A stretch of 64,000 nt of DNA from Adiantum capillus-veneris (taxonomy: Eukaryota; Streptophyta; Polypodiopsida; Polypodiales; Pteridaceae): positions 9,897,001-9,961,000 of the forward strand of contig CM043969.1 in the NCBI GenBank assembly GCA_014529385.2, in the 5' to 3' direction. The notes beneath the pieces are model-generated. The model saw nothing but the letters and a program-made list of their open reading frames with translations, was not told the DNA's origin and made no database searches. The translations under genes were made by a program, and so were the position numbers. This document shows, piece after piece, positions 10,386-21,140 of this stretch. How positions within the stretch are numbered: the stretch's first letter is position 1; each line of letters starts with the position of its first letter.

Positions 10386-13139
10386 TTAGACCTCTTGTAC
10401 ATCTTCCTTGTCTTCTTCTTCACTGGATGATTCCAGAGCTTCATGTTCACTTTGATCTTCACCTGTGTTTTTCTCTTCTTCCTCATCCATATCTTCTAGA
10501 TCATTGTCTCCTCTTCTCTTAAACATTTTAATCTTTTTTCCTGCAATGGGAATCTTTACTTCTATACCATCTAGTTCAGACAAGCTGTAAGTAGCATTTT
10601 CATGCACATGCTTTACAACATACGGTCCAAACCATCTTGTCGAGAACTTACGCATGACTGTGTGCTGGTTATCAAGGCTACTATCATACACTAAAACCCA
10701 GTCACCTTTGTCAATTGCTTTTCTCCTGAGTCGATGTCGCTTATCAAAATAGTCCTTGTTTTTCAACCTTGCATTTTTGAGTCGTTCTTTTGTAGCTTCA
10801 ACGTCTCCAGGTCTTCTCTCTAGCTGCCTTATACGCAGTGCAAGGAGATCTTCCCTACTAAGCCCCTCTTGCCAAGGTAGTACATTCCACGTGGGAATTG
10901 TATCCTCAGTCGGCATCACTGGCTTTTGACCATGCATTAGCTCCGCAGGCATGTAGCCAGTTACTGAGCTATGTGTTGTACAATTAGCCCATAAAGCATA
11001 TGGTAACAATTTTGGCCACTCACCAACTCTTCCTTCGCAAGCCTTGGCCAAAGCTTTAATGATAGGAGGATGCCCTCTTTCACTCTTTCCATTGCCTTCA
11101 GGGTTGTAAGCTGTAGTAAGAGAAAGCTTGATCCCTAATTTAGAAAAGAACTCCCTTGCTTCTTCGGCATCCAGTTCACCTCGATCTGCAGTGATTTTTC
11201 CCACACAACCATAACGGCAAATCACCTCATCAAGAAGGAATTTGCACACAACGTTTGTGGTCTTAGCTCCTAATTCTCTTCCTTCAACCTGGTTAGTTAG
11301 GTCCTCTCGTGAAAGAACCAAGTATCTCATCTGCCAGATTCCTAAAGGCATCGTGACTAGATCCACAACCCATTTATAGTGCATGGCTAGTAGATATGTA
11401 GGGTGCAATCCATCACGATGTCGAACATTTGAATACATTTGACAAGTTACACATGACTCTACAAACTGAGATATATCTTTATACATACCCTTCCACCAGT
11501 ATTTTTCTTTCAACTTGGAGAAGGTTGCCCACAGACCCCTGTGTCCAGCCCATAGACTCTCATGAAACTCTTGCATGAGCTTTACTTGAGTCTCTTTTTT
11601 ACATATAACCCGTTTTGGTGTAGCACCCTTTTGTTTAGGATGCTTCCACAAGTAACCATCCCTTAAAAAGTACCCATATGCTTTCCTGCGTATCCTCTTG
11701 AATTCTTGTTCAGACCAACCATCCTGTTTTGTTAGAGTACTCAAGTACCTTCCAATAGAAATCCAATCACCTTCATAAAGATCTTTCAAGAACAATTCAA
11801 GTGAATTAGTCATGCAGACATTGTTACCTTTGACATGAGAGATAGAATAGAATTTTGTGCCTACATCATCTCCCTCATCAATCATTTGTGACTCATCTTC
11901 ATACCTTGCCCTTGATAGCATATCTGCCACTGTATTGTCTTTACCTGCAATGTGCTTAAACTCGGGATTTAAGGACTTAATGTAGGCAATCCACCGCAAC
12001 ATAGCAATGTCTGGTGTTGAGCAGCTTGTAATCATCCCAAGAAGTGGTAGACAATCTGTTTCTACAACCACACATGCACCAATTAGGTACTCTTTTCCAC
12101 TTTTCAAGGCTGTAACCATACCCCATAACTCTCTCTTTATCTGTGGATAGTTTCTTTGGCGAGCACTTAGTACATTTACTCCAAATCTTACCACATACAT
12201 GTGTCCTTCTTTGTCATCTTGCCCTATTGCCCATCCAATCCCTGTAGGACTGGTATCTACTGTCACAATCACTGGCCTTTGACACTCATAGTCTACCTTT
12301 CTCAAAGTCGTTGCTGACTGGAGTAACTCCTTTAGCTTTTTCATGGATTTTACATGTTCTTCTGTCCATTTAAACTTTTGATTCTTTCTAAGCAGCTGAT
12401 AAAGAGGATTAGCTACATGTGCATAATGTTGAATCCAAATAACATAGAAGACACATGCTCCCAGAAACCTTGTAACCTCAGTGATGCTAGTGCATGTTTC
12501 TTTCATTCTTTGGATGGCATCTACCTTTGATGGACAAGGTTTCCTACCATATGGCCCGCACATGTGCCCCACAATGAGCACTTCTTTGACACCAAACATA
12601 GACTTTTTCCCTGACAATGTAAGATTCACTTCTTCCAACCTAGACAAAATTTTATCACAATCATTTATGTGATTTACCACAAACCTGCGACATCCCTTGA
12701 GATCCAAAGCTTCATCTTTGTCACTTTCTTCACATCGTTTGATAGGAAAATCATCAATGAAAGGCATTGTGATTTGAGGAATAAAGTCACGTAAGACCTT
12801 ATTCATCCCATTCATCATATGCGCAACCAAGTTGGTTGCTCCTTGTGGCAAGGTACACATCCTTACCAAACCCAAAGGTGTCCTCATGGTTGTCAAGTCT
12901 CTGCTTTCGATTGCAAGCTGAAATTGATCATACCCTGAGTAGAGATCCCCCATTGAGTAGATTGCCCTCCCTACAAACGCCTCTGCAAATTCATCCACAG
13001 TTGGACCTGTACCTACATTTCTAATTGTCACCTTGTTCAGTGGTTGCATATCTTGGATGAAGCGTAGAGAACCATTCTTCTTTGGAACTGTGAACCACCT
13101 ATTTGAGTATGGAGCACAAGAAGGCTCCAAGACTCCCAT
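10386..13139 (-). CDS. Element A pol: reverse transcriptase, RNase H, integrase
   Basis: A 917-residue open frame. RT begins in finger motif VPKKNGSLRFIQDMQPLNKV, then DLYSGYDQFQL, LPQGATN and catalytic PFIDD (about residues 13-140). RNase H follows with VTVDTSPTGIGWAIG, RQRNYPQIKREL and VETDCLPL (about 260-400). Integrase has HESLWAGHRG..C.TC zinc binding, then VVDLVTMP, ITADRGEL and GKSERGH as the D, D, E region, and a C-terminal GDWVLVYDSSLDNQ..FGPYVV module. The last ~40 residues are strongly acidic. The start used is the first Met of the frame; the N-terminal part of RT lies upstream (about 13140-13430). The RT and integrase signatures differ from the chromovirus H and from B, so this is a separate gypsy branch. 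Fossil. Confidence 0.9.
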   Translation of the reverse strand: MGVLEPSCAPYSNRWFTVPKKNGSLRFIQDMQPLNKVTIRNVGTGPTVDEFAEAFVGRAIYSMGDLYSGYDQFQLAIESRDLTTMRTPLGLVRMCTLPQGATNLVAHMMNGMNKVLRDFIPQITMPFIDDFPIKRCEESDKDEALDLKGCRRFVVNHINDCDKILSRLEEVNLTLSGKKSMFGVKEVLIVGHMCGPYGRKPCPSKVDAIQRMKETCTSITEVTRFLGACVFYVIWIQHYAHVANPLYQLLRKNQKFKWTEEHVKSMKKLKELLQSATTLRKVDYECQRPVIVTVDTSPTGIGWAIGQDDKEGHMYVVRFGVNVLSARQRNYPQIKRELWGMVTALKSGKEYLIGACVVVETDCLPLLGMITSCSTPDIAMLRWIAYIKSLNPEFKHIAGKDNTVADMLSRARYEDESQMIDEGDDVGTKFYSISHVKGNNVCMTNSLELFLKDLYEGDWISIGRYLSTLTKQDGWSEQEFKRIRRKAYGYFLRDGYLWKHPKQKGATPKRVICKKETQVKLMQEFHESLWAGHRGLWATFSKLKEKYWWKGMYKDISQFVESCVTCQMYSNVRHRDGLHPTYLLAMHYKWVVDLVTMPLGIWQMRYLVLSREDLTNQVEGRELGAKTTNVVCKFLLDEVICRYGCVGKITADRGELDAEEAREFFSKLGIKLSLTTAYNPEGNGKSERGHPPIIKALAKACEGRVGEWPKLLPYALWANCTTHSSVTGYMPAELMHGQKPVMPTEDTIPTWNVLPWQEGLSREDLLALRIRQLERRPGDVEATKERLKNARLKNKDYFDKRHRLRRKAIDKGDWVLVYDSSLDNQHTVMRKFSTRWFGPYVVKHVHENATYSLSELDGIEVKIPIAGKKIKMFKRRGDNDLEDMDEEEEKNTGEDQSEHEALESSSEEEDKEDVQEV

Positions 13140-13970
13140 TTTGATTTTCTCATTCAGTAGCTCTATATACTAACTTTGGCAAATGAGCCTTTGGAACCGG
13201 AATAGGCCGCAGATTCCAAGGCACATGAGGTATTGTGAAAATTACCATAGGAGCTACAATATAAGGATCAACACATCCTATCTCATGTGGCTCAAATGCA
13301 AAAGCCTTACCATGCTTTGAAAGCATTTCTTTGAAGCACTTTGTCTCCTCCTATGTTTGAAACTCCTCGCAACCAATCTGCAACTCTTGAAAAGACTCCT
13401 TTGTGAAGGTATGCCCGATCTTTTTAGGATTCCGCAAACTTGGTTGTAAAGATAGAAGCTTGTTCAATCTTTTCCCTGTTATTGGGTGGTAAGGGTGAAG
13501 CTACTGGTTTCACCTTCTTTGCTACACTCTTGTATTTAGTTTCAACATGGACTTCTGGGCCAACTGTTTGGCTTTCTTTAAAGGCTTCTATTACTTGATA
13601 CATTTCCATAGAGCAAACTTCCACAACTTCATTTTCAAGATGCAAACTAAACCTCATTTTAGCATCAAGATCACCCATAGTATCTACAAAAGAAACTTGT
13701 TCACACAAACCCAAAACATTTTCAGTAGGCTTTAGCAACCCACTCTTTTTCATGCCTATTTGTACATTATGCACATATTGCCTCTCATATCTCTTCAAAT
13801 CTTCAAGTTTTGTAAAACATACTGATCCATTCCTTGTTACCAAGGAGCTCATTGAGAAAGTTTTACCTATTTTTGGATCAGGCGAGACCCTTTTTCTTTC
13901 TGTACCACTGCAATCCCGCTTTACAATGGTACTTGGCAAAAACCCATCATTTCTCTATGATCATGAAACT
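13140..13970 (-). pseudogene. Element A: segment between protease and RT
   Basis: Coding-like region joining protease to RT. An open stretch at 13424-13939 encodes a basic and polar protein segment with CSMEMYQVIEAFKESQ and KKVKPVASPLPPN, also present in element D (38517-38768). The part nearest RT carries the N-terminal fingers (PRPIPVPKAHLPKLVELLNE type, seen in D at 37956-38495). No independent family is recognised for the linker. Fossil. Confidence 0.7.
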
Positions 13971-14377
13971 CATTAGGAGATTTCGGAGGTCTTTTGGAGG
14001 TACTTTTGGAAGAGAGAGGAAAATAATCTCCTCCAATGAGAGAAGAGCCTACGTTACGTAGAAAAATAGATTGATATTAACAAAAATATAAAAGGTGTCC
14101 CTCTCTTCATTTAATAATCTAGTGGTCCTTGAAGACGATCACTCTCTTTCATTTAATGTGAGCACCTTTTTCAGAAGGTAGATGCGGTGCATTTGATACG
14201 GCTTACGTCATCACTAGAATTCAAAAAGTTACAAAACTATCAAGTGGTGGAAGATTTTGAAACTTTTGATACTGTCAATGCGTCTGGAACGCCCAAATAG
14301 CCTAGAAATGAATGTCCAATTGCCTAGCTCCGACATCCAAAGAGGCAAAGAATGTCAAAAACCCATAAAAGAACATT

Positions 14378-14441
14378 TTACTAATGGCGCGCGAGGAGAC
14401 ATTCCAAAATTTTGGAATGCCTCATCGCGCGCCGTTAGTAA
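14378..14441. repeat. 64-bp near-perfect palindrome in K
   Basis: Two 32-base halves meet without a loop at AAAA/TTTT (14409/14410). They differ at only three positions and include TTACTAAYGGCGCGCGA. The sequence could form a long hairpin or cruciform. Two diverged relatives with the TACTAACGG start lie at about 15030-15094 and 15268-15331. Confidence 0.88.
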
Positions 14442-14617
14442 AAAGCCCCTTTTTTCCTCTTTTAGAAAGCTTTTTGAGAGGAAAATGTCAAAAAATCTCT
14501 AAAAAGGCCTCCATCTATCACATAGGTTTTTTCTTCATCATCTTAGCCTTAAAGATCATAATTTCGGGTCTATAAGAGTGAGCACGCACACCCATTGTTA
14601 CAATTCTACAAAGTTCA

Positions 14618-14769
14618 TTTTGATCACACACACACACACACAAAGACAAATATAACATAAACACAAACACACAAAGACACAAATATAACATACACACACA
14701 CAGACAGACACACACACAGACAGACACACACACAGACAGACACATCCACAAATACACAGACACACAAAT

Positions 14770-14813
<44 letters not shown>

Positions 14814-14824
14814 AAGAGCCCCCC

Positions 14825-14865
<41 letters not shown>

Positions 14866-15143
14866 ATATAGGCGCGCGTAGAGAGGCACAATCGGTGTGC
14901 ATGTCTCTATGCGCACCTTTAGTATTGTGCATCCACCAGCGTATGTGTTTATGTGTGTATGTGTGAGTGTTATAGAGAGAGGAAGTAAGGCGGGGGAAAG
15001 AGAGAGAGAGGGAGTCTTTCTGTTACCTTATACTAACGGCGCGAGGAGGTGTTTTTTGAGGTCAAAACATGCTCCACGCGCGACGTTAGTAATGGGAGTC
15101 TCTCACTCTCTCTCTCTCTCTTTAAATATGCTAAGCTATAGAA

Positions 15144-15186
<43 letters not shown>

Positions 15187-15235
15187 CATGGTGCAAAAGT
15201 GCAATAGAGAAACATGGGTGGGCTTTCTTGAAAGA
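14618..15235. repeat. Simple-repeat core of K
   Basis: Runs of CA, CAGA, C, CT, GT and GA repeats with a second TACTAACGG hairpin at about 15030-15094. Long frames here are only repeat translations. Repeat length in such tracts is error-prone in assemblies. Confidence 0.85.
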
Positions 15236-15731
15236 TAATTGTCCAAAAATCACTAAAAGGAGCTTTGTACTAACGGTGCGCAGAGGAGCATTCTAGCATT
15301 TTAAAATGCCTCCTCGCGCGCCTTAATTAAAAAACCCATTTTTTAGGGTTTTTTGATATTTTTTGCCTCTCCGGATGTCGGAATGAGACAAGTAGACATT
15401 CGTTTTTAGGGTATTTTGGCATTCCGGACGCATTGGTGGTGTCAAAAGCCTCAAAATCTATCACTATTTAACAGTTTGTGACTTTTCAACTTTCAGTGAT
15501 GACGTAAGATGCCTTGAATGCGCCGCACCTGCCTCCTGAAAAAGACGCTCACATTAAATAAAAAAGTGACCGTTTTCAAGGACGATTGGGAATATAAATC
15601 TACTTTTTCAAGTGTCTGGTTGTCCTTTTGGACGTACTCACAAGGTGCAAGTGCATTTTAAAAAAAGTTTCTAGAGAGAGAAATACAATTTCTTACAAGG
15701 CCCTCCAAATGATCTCCGAAATTTTCTAATG

Positions 15732-18069
15732 CTTTGCTTACCTTTGGTAGAGGATGTTCTTTGAGGTTGTCACGATTTCTTTCATGGTTTACACAAACTG
15801 TGAGAAATTGGACAACACGTTTACCATCTTTGCTACGTATCCTAGCATATGCTGAACCATCGTCCATTACCTTTGTTTCCATTCGAACTCCCACAATGTA
15901 GGGTTGTCCAAGGATGAGATGATATGAAGATGTATCCTGAACAAAGAAGTTTTGGTCAATCTTTACATCACCTATTGTCACCTTCACACCTGGACATGCT
16001 GCATACAATTCACCGGATGAATTGTTTGCCACTTTTACCATCCAACCATGATCTGTGTCCATTGGCCATTTGCACTTGTTGTAGAGACTCTTTAACATTA
16101 TGTTTATTTCTGAACCATGGTCAATCAAGGCAACAAATGGCTCTTCAAGATCACCTACCTTGACCAAAGTTTCTGTAGTAGCCCTTGCCCAATGACTTCG
16201 TGAATAGTAACTCCTAGGAATATCTTCAACTTCTTCATCATCATTTGAGAAATGCACTTGCTTCACTCTCCCACTAGATTGGTAGCATCCTACCATAGCT
16301 CCATCATTCTCCTTATTTTGCAGTTGCATCCCTTGTGTCTTCGAGGTTTCCCCTTCAACCTGTGGACGAGAAACTTCAGCAAGGGTTTGCCTCTTCCTCT
16401 TGATGATGTCAATGATCTCCTCGTGTAATTCACGCTTTGCAATGCCAAGAACTTCTCCCAGAGTGAACTCAATCTTGCTATTCAAGATCCTTTCCTCCAA
16501 GACTTTCTTTAAATCTGTAGCAACCTCAATATCAGATTGTAGTTTATAAGTTGGGCCTTTTGTCTTACCTTTTGTTGGCTCTTTCTTCTTTCCTGCTGTA
16601 GACTCCTCCATGAGTACTTTAGGTGGAGATGCTCCTTGTGTTGAGGGTGTTTGAGAAGGCATTGAGTCACTTCTTCCCCCACCTCTAGAAGCTCTTTTTG
16701 ATGGTCCTTCATCATCATTCTCACGTCTGCGCTTCTCTTCTACAATTGCCTCATTTTGTTGGCATTTTGTAATGTAGGCATGCACTGACAATGAGTCCAC
16801 TAGATCATTCCATCCTGTTTCTAGACGTACGTAATCACCTGCTTCATGTAGAATCTCTTTTGTAAGCTTTTCCTGTTTAGCTAATTGCATGACATTTGGC
16901 CAAATTTGACCATGATGGTCACTCACCTCTTCATCACAAAAATGTTCAATTTTTACTCCATAAGTAGCTGCCTCAAGTGAAGAGGTGGCATGCTTGGTTG
17001 CCATATCTTCAACTAAGGTTTGCATTCCCCCCTTCCCAAAGTTAGTTCTCAAGGGTAGACCTGTCTCTCTTAAGTGGATTTTACCATCCTTAAAAAAGAC
17101 AACATCTTTTGACAAAGCATCACTAAAATCATCACAATCCCTTCTTACATGGTCTGTACTATCACACCAAATACATCTATTAACAAAACCTTCTTTGGGC
17201 TGTTGTCTTTGCCTAGGAAGTGGCCCTGATGGTTGGCCTTTTTCTTCAAGCTTTGCAAACTTCACCTTCAAGTCACGCATTCCCTTCACAAGCTCATCTA
17301 GCATGGACTCATCAAACTTAGGAGCGATAAAAGTAGGCTTTACCATTTTGTCAGAAGTTGAGGTGGAAGGACTTGTAGTGTTTACTACCATCTTGTCCCT
17401 TCTTCTTTGTCGTTTGGCAAACAGTGAGACAGCACCTTCAACCTCATTCCAGTCGGTCTTTAGTCCTTGTTCAGCATCTTTATCTTCAAGAAGAAGCTCC
17501 AAATTTTCTTGAAAGTCTTTACCTGCAGCTTGTAAGAAAAGATATGTCTTCTCTGCATCTAGTGTGGCCCTTTCTGTCCTAGTGAGTTGTGCATAGCGCC
17601 GCTCAAATTCCCTAAGTAGCTCTATTATTGATAGTCCTTGCTTTGGCTTGACTACCCATTCTAAGAATGTCCTTTTGGTCACTCTCTCCGAGTCCTCCAT
17701 GAAATATTCCTCCTTTAAAGCTACTTTGAGTTCTTCCCAATTTCTCCCATGCCCGTCTTTAATTGCCCTAACATGCTCCCTAATTTCTGGAGCAACAACT
17801 AGCTCAAAGCTTTGAATCATCTCACCTTCTGACATGCGATGCAGCTCCATCTCCTTCACATACTCGCGTAAGTACTTGGTTACATCTTTGCCATTGAATT
17901 GATCCATTCTGTTGACGACCGCTTGTATGGCCTTCGTTGCTGAAATCTCCCTTCTTTGAGTGGCATGTTGTTGTTGCATGAACATTGCAAATGCTTGAAA
18001 CATTTGCATTGTTGCTGGGTCAAAATGCATACCCTGTTGCTCAACATGATCACCCATGGTTACCCACAA
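15732..18069 (-). CDS. Element A gag-protease
   Basis: Open frame of about 780 residues before it runs into K. The N-terminus is Met/Gln-rich, then a capsid-like region of the Retrotrans_gag type (LREYVKEMELHRMSEGEMIQ, then YFMEDSERVTKRTFLEWV and RYAQLTRTERATL, about residues 60-190). A zinc knuckle CIWCDSTDHVRRDC follows (about residue 305). After a charged linker comes a retropepsin: FVALIDHGSEINIM near residue 640 and YHLILGQPYI near 715. The active site is DHG rather than DTG or DSG. The first Met lies close to the primer site, which supports this start. It would supply particle proteins and the maturation protease. Fossil. Confidence 0.88.
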
Positions 18070-18084
18070 ACTCTCACGCTAGCA

Positions 18085-18104
18085 GATTCGCGTCGGGTTC
18101 ACCA
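18085..18104 (-). other. Element A primer-binding site (tRNA-Trp-like)
   Basis: On the minus strand TGGTGAACCCGACG.. begins 6 bp after the 5' LTR. The 20-base stretch matches, as I recall it, the 3' end of plant nuclear tRNA-Trp (..GTCGGGTTCACCA) with one mismatch. The position is right for a primer site; the tRNA identity rests on memory. Confidence 0.7.
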
Positions 18105-18110
18105 AAAATA

Positions 18111-20108
18111 TGTCGAAAATTTGCGGTCTTGCTAGGAAAGCATCGGGCTTATGGCTGTGAGAGTTTGTGAGAGAACTCAACAAAAACTATATGAAGGAGT
18201 TAAACCATAGATGCCATGAAGACTAGGGTTTGGAAAGAAGTGCAATCAAAGAAGATTCACTCTTTCTCTCTTGCGCTCACACACACAAAGAAAGAACACA
18301 AAAGAGAATGTCAAAACAATACGAAAATGAAAACATCAAGGCTATGGTCATATCGTATCATGGGTAATATGAAAGGGTTAATAGATGAGTTAATGGCATC
18401 CAATCTTGACTGACCAAATAGGCTACGAATTGTTCTTTGGAATTGTAGTTTTGTGCTTACCATAATATATATATTTTGTCTAGTGATTGGGATTAATTGT
18501 GTGTACAAATCCTCTTGGTTCATAGCAAGATAACTACGCTTACGTCAAAAGAAAAGTTATAGTCTATGAGAGGTAGTATGATGGGATCCAGTGATAGAAG
18601 TATTTCATTAAGCCTTTCTGTGACAAAGAGAAACACTATACGTTGTTGAAAGTGTATTTTTCGGCTAATCCATACGTTAATTCTAATAGATCGTACAGAG
18701 TGAAAGCGATAGAAATGATCATCATGTGGGTTATTCATCTAGGATAGTATGTGAGAAATGTAGATATGAGAGAAGTGAAGAGATGAGAAGTTTCCCTCCC
18801 AAGCCCTATTCTTGCACGTAGGTAATAAGGATACTGCGGGGAGAGATGTACCTGTAGCAAAGAGAACCTAGAGAGGATGAATTACTAAGAATGAGAGAGA
18901 TAGGTTTGGTTAAGGAGATGAGATTAGATACATATATATATATGTTGGATTAGAGATGAAAATGAAAACAACAAGAAATCAAGAAAACATCAATGTAGAA
19001 CACATCTTACTTGAAACCCTTCGGCACCATTATTGATGGGAGAGAGAAGAAGAGGGGAGAATTCAATGTTGATTGATATGCCAAGTACAACACCTTCTTT
19101 GATTAGAGCTGATCTTTCAAAGATAGCGTACAAGAATGGCTAGTCTTCCTCTAGGAGAAAGTGTAGGCTTGGGCTTATGTTAATGGGGCTAAGTACAATT
19201 AGGCATTACTACTAACTCCCTTAAGAATTCCTCTCATCAATGGCTTGAATGCTTGAGTTCTTTCCAAGGAAGAAGAGGTCCCCTTTTATAGGTGAATGGA
19301 ACCCACAAGGGTTTACACAAGAAGAGAGGAGCCAGTGTGAACAGGAATTGGAAAAGTTGGAAATGAGCTGTCCCTACATGATGTGGGCAGACTGGGGTCC
19401 AGTATTTTGATCATATCTCCTCAACCGTGGCTCCAAATAAAAAAGTAGAAATATGGAAAACAACTTCAGCTCATTAGCTACGATTTTCATTTTAAAATCG
19501 TTTTCCAATTCGGATTGGAACCTTGTGTAAAACATTCATCAAAATAGGGTCCATTTATGGCAGCAAAAGTCTTCATGTGGTCTCCTTAGCCTAGAATTTC
19601 ATTTAATTCCAAAGGACACCTCATGCCATATGAAAGCATGACATTGCTCCTTGACAAAGTTTTATAATCATGCTTGCAATAATGCATTAAAATAAGTGTA
19701 TCTTTGAAATCATGCCACCTAGTGTCCCACTAGGATTTGATTCTCTCCTAGTAGCTATTTAGAAAGAAATATAAGAAAAGTATAAAAAATACATAGAATA
19801 TATATATATTGGAGTTTACCCTAGATATAGGATCTAGCTAGGGTGTGAGATGATAATGAAATAGTAGAAATAAAGAATCAATGCTTTTTGCCCCAAGTTA
19901 AAGAGGCGGAGCTATTGATGCTTTTCCCATAGTATTTTCTGATGGTAAAGTAAGGATATGTTACCCTTGAGAAAAATAATAGGATGAGATAGAAGGCTTA
20001 TTATTATACTTAAATATGCATATATAGGAAATATAATTATGTATCTAAAAAGATACAAGATAGATCTTGTAGCATGCGTTCCCACTATGTACGTGTCACA
20101 GCACGACA
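18111..20108 (-). repeat. Element A 5' LTR
   Basis: 1998 bp, TGTCG..CGACA. It gives the empty-site sequence for the MITE at 8073-9391. ACGG follows at 20109-20112. Confidence 0.93.
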
Positions 20109-20112
20109 ACGG

Positions 20113-20666
20113 TCTCCTAATCTCAAGGCTCATCCATAAGATTAAACTCTAGTTCCAGCAACTTAAGCAAAGACAAATTTATACATCTATAATGGCAGAT
20201 AACAAACATAACTATTGCACTCAAATAAACCATGAAAAATCATTATTAGCAATTATACATATCCACCAACATGAATCATGGAAAGTAGTACACCTGGAGG
20301 TAGCAGATGTGAAACACTTGAGAAAAAGAAAAAGGGTACCTTTCATAAAAATTAGAAGCGCATGCCTCTGGTGAACTAGCCATCTCCGAGAATACAAATA
20401 GATTTGGTTAGGTCTTTAAAACATGAGTTGTTTTTGTGTTTTGCTTGATGTGACATGGTGAATTTAGACTTATGTGTAGGATCTGATAGGGTGCTCTCTC
20501 GTTGCTAGTCGCTCTTGCTCTTTTACTTTTTTATCTTGTTTTTGTGAGTATAAGGCTTTATATATACATTCCCTAAGATTGGAGATTAAGAGGTCAGGGA
20601 GAAAGGTTGAGAGGGAAGCAAGTGAATGATGGATGTCAACAAACACTCCCCCCTTCCTTGGGTAGA
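20113..20666 (-). other. Element B 3' region, little coding content
   Basis: AT-rich sequence downstream of the post-integrase frame of B. No domain recognised. It continues at 6187-7003 across element A. Confidence 0.55.
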
Positions 20667-21140
20667 TCATACCGTTTGAAATGATGTCGTCACCCTTTGA
20701 AACCAGTTGTTCCAAGTTGTTATAGGTGAAGGCTTTAACCAATAGTTTTCGACCGCTCTATGCGTTTTATCTAGTTGCAAGGGTGGTAAGGTACTCTCCC
20801 ATGATTTTATTTGCAACATCGTCGTAGGTGGTGAACTTACAACGGGAGGTGTAAACTCTTTCTTGCTTGTATGGATATGTACAATGGTAGGTGGAGGTTG
20901 TATCGAAGCTTCTATTTCCGTATAGGAACTACATGAAGAGTAAGAAGCTTCATTTGCTTTCCCTGTTCCTGAGCTATGTGGAACAAATCGTTCTTTCTTT
21001 GGTACCCAAACTAGCTCTGGAGCAGGTGTGTTGCATTCTGTGATTTTTTCCTTTCCACGATCTTCAATTTGTTTTGGAGCCACATGATTGAGCCCACATG
21101 GTCCCGGTGACAGGTAAGAGTACAATTTACGTTTGGGCAT
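20667..21140 (-). pseudogene. Element B: end of post-integrase region
   Basis: Open stretch of about 157 residues following the second protease-like frame. It is Pro/Ser/Thr-rich, contains ELVWVPKKERF and ends in a Trp-rich segment (WNNWFQRV). The WVPK tetrapeptide echoes two W(V/I)PK motifs just upstream. No family recognised. Fossil. Confidence 0.5.

Larger units (their letters stand above)
13971..15731. mobile_element. Foldback element K with ~500-bp inverted arms
   Basis: Absent from the equivalent place in D (the join is near 39030), so it is an insertion of about 1761 bp. It starts CATTAG and ends CTAATG. Left arm about 13971-14560 and right arm about 15240-15731 are inverted copies at perhaps 75-80% identity: both hold ATTTCGGAG near the tip, TTACGTCATCACT, CAATGCGTC and GGCGCGCGAGGAG. 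The middle is simple repeat: (CA)n about 14620-14812, C run about 14818-14834, (CT)n to about 14860, (AG)n about 15144-15179. No flanking duplication is visible. No transposase. Long arms resemble Mutator-like or foldback elements, but the missing 9-bp duplication leaves the class open. Confidence 0.75.
7004..20108 (-). mobile_element. Element A: Ty3/gypsy retrotransposon, nearly complete set of parts
   Basis: Minus-strand gypsy element. LTRs lie at 18111-20108 (5') and 7004-10327 (3', enlarged by a MITE). The primer site is at 18085-18104, the polypurine tract at 10328-10340, gag-protease at 15732-18069 and RT-RNase H-integrase at 10386-13139. ACGG flanks both sides (7000-7003 and 20109-20112), so the duplication is 4 bp. 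LTRs start TGTCG and end CGACA. Without the MITE they are about 2001 and 1998 bp and differ at about 2% by eye, so it is younger than C and B. Foldback element K lies inside it. Apart from the two insertions it has only a few breaks. Element D and solo LTR S are the same family. Confidence 0.95.

Noticed and set aside
14518-15238. Several long frames on both strands around the CA, C, CT and GA tracts
   Set aside because: They are translations of simple repeats (Cys-Val, Ser-Leu, Arg-Glu runs).
18085-18104. tRNA gene fragment
   Set aside because: Only the acceptor end is present and it lies 6 bp from an LTR, which is the primer-site position.
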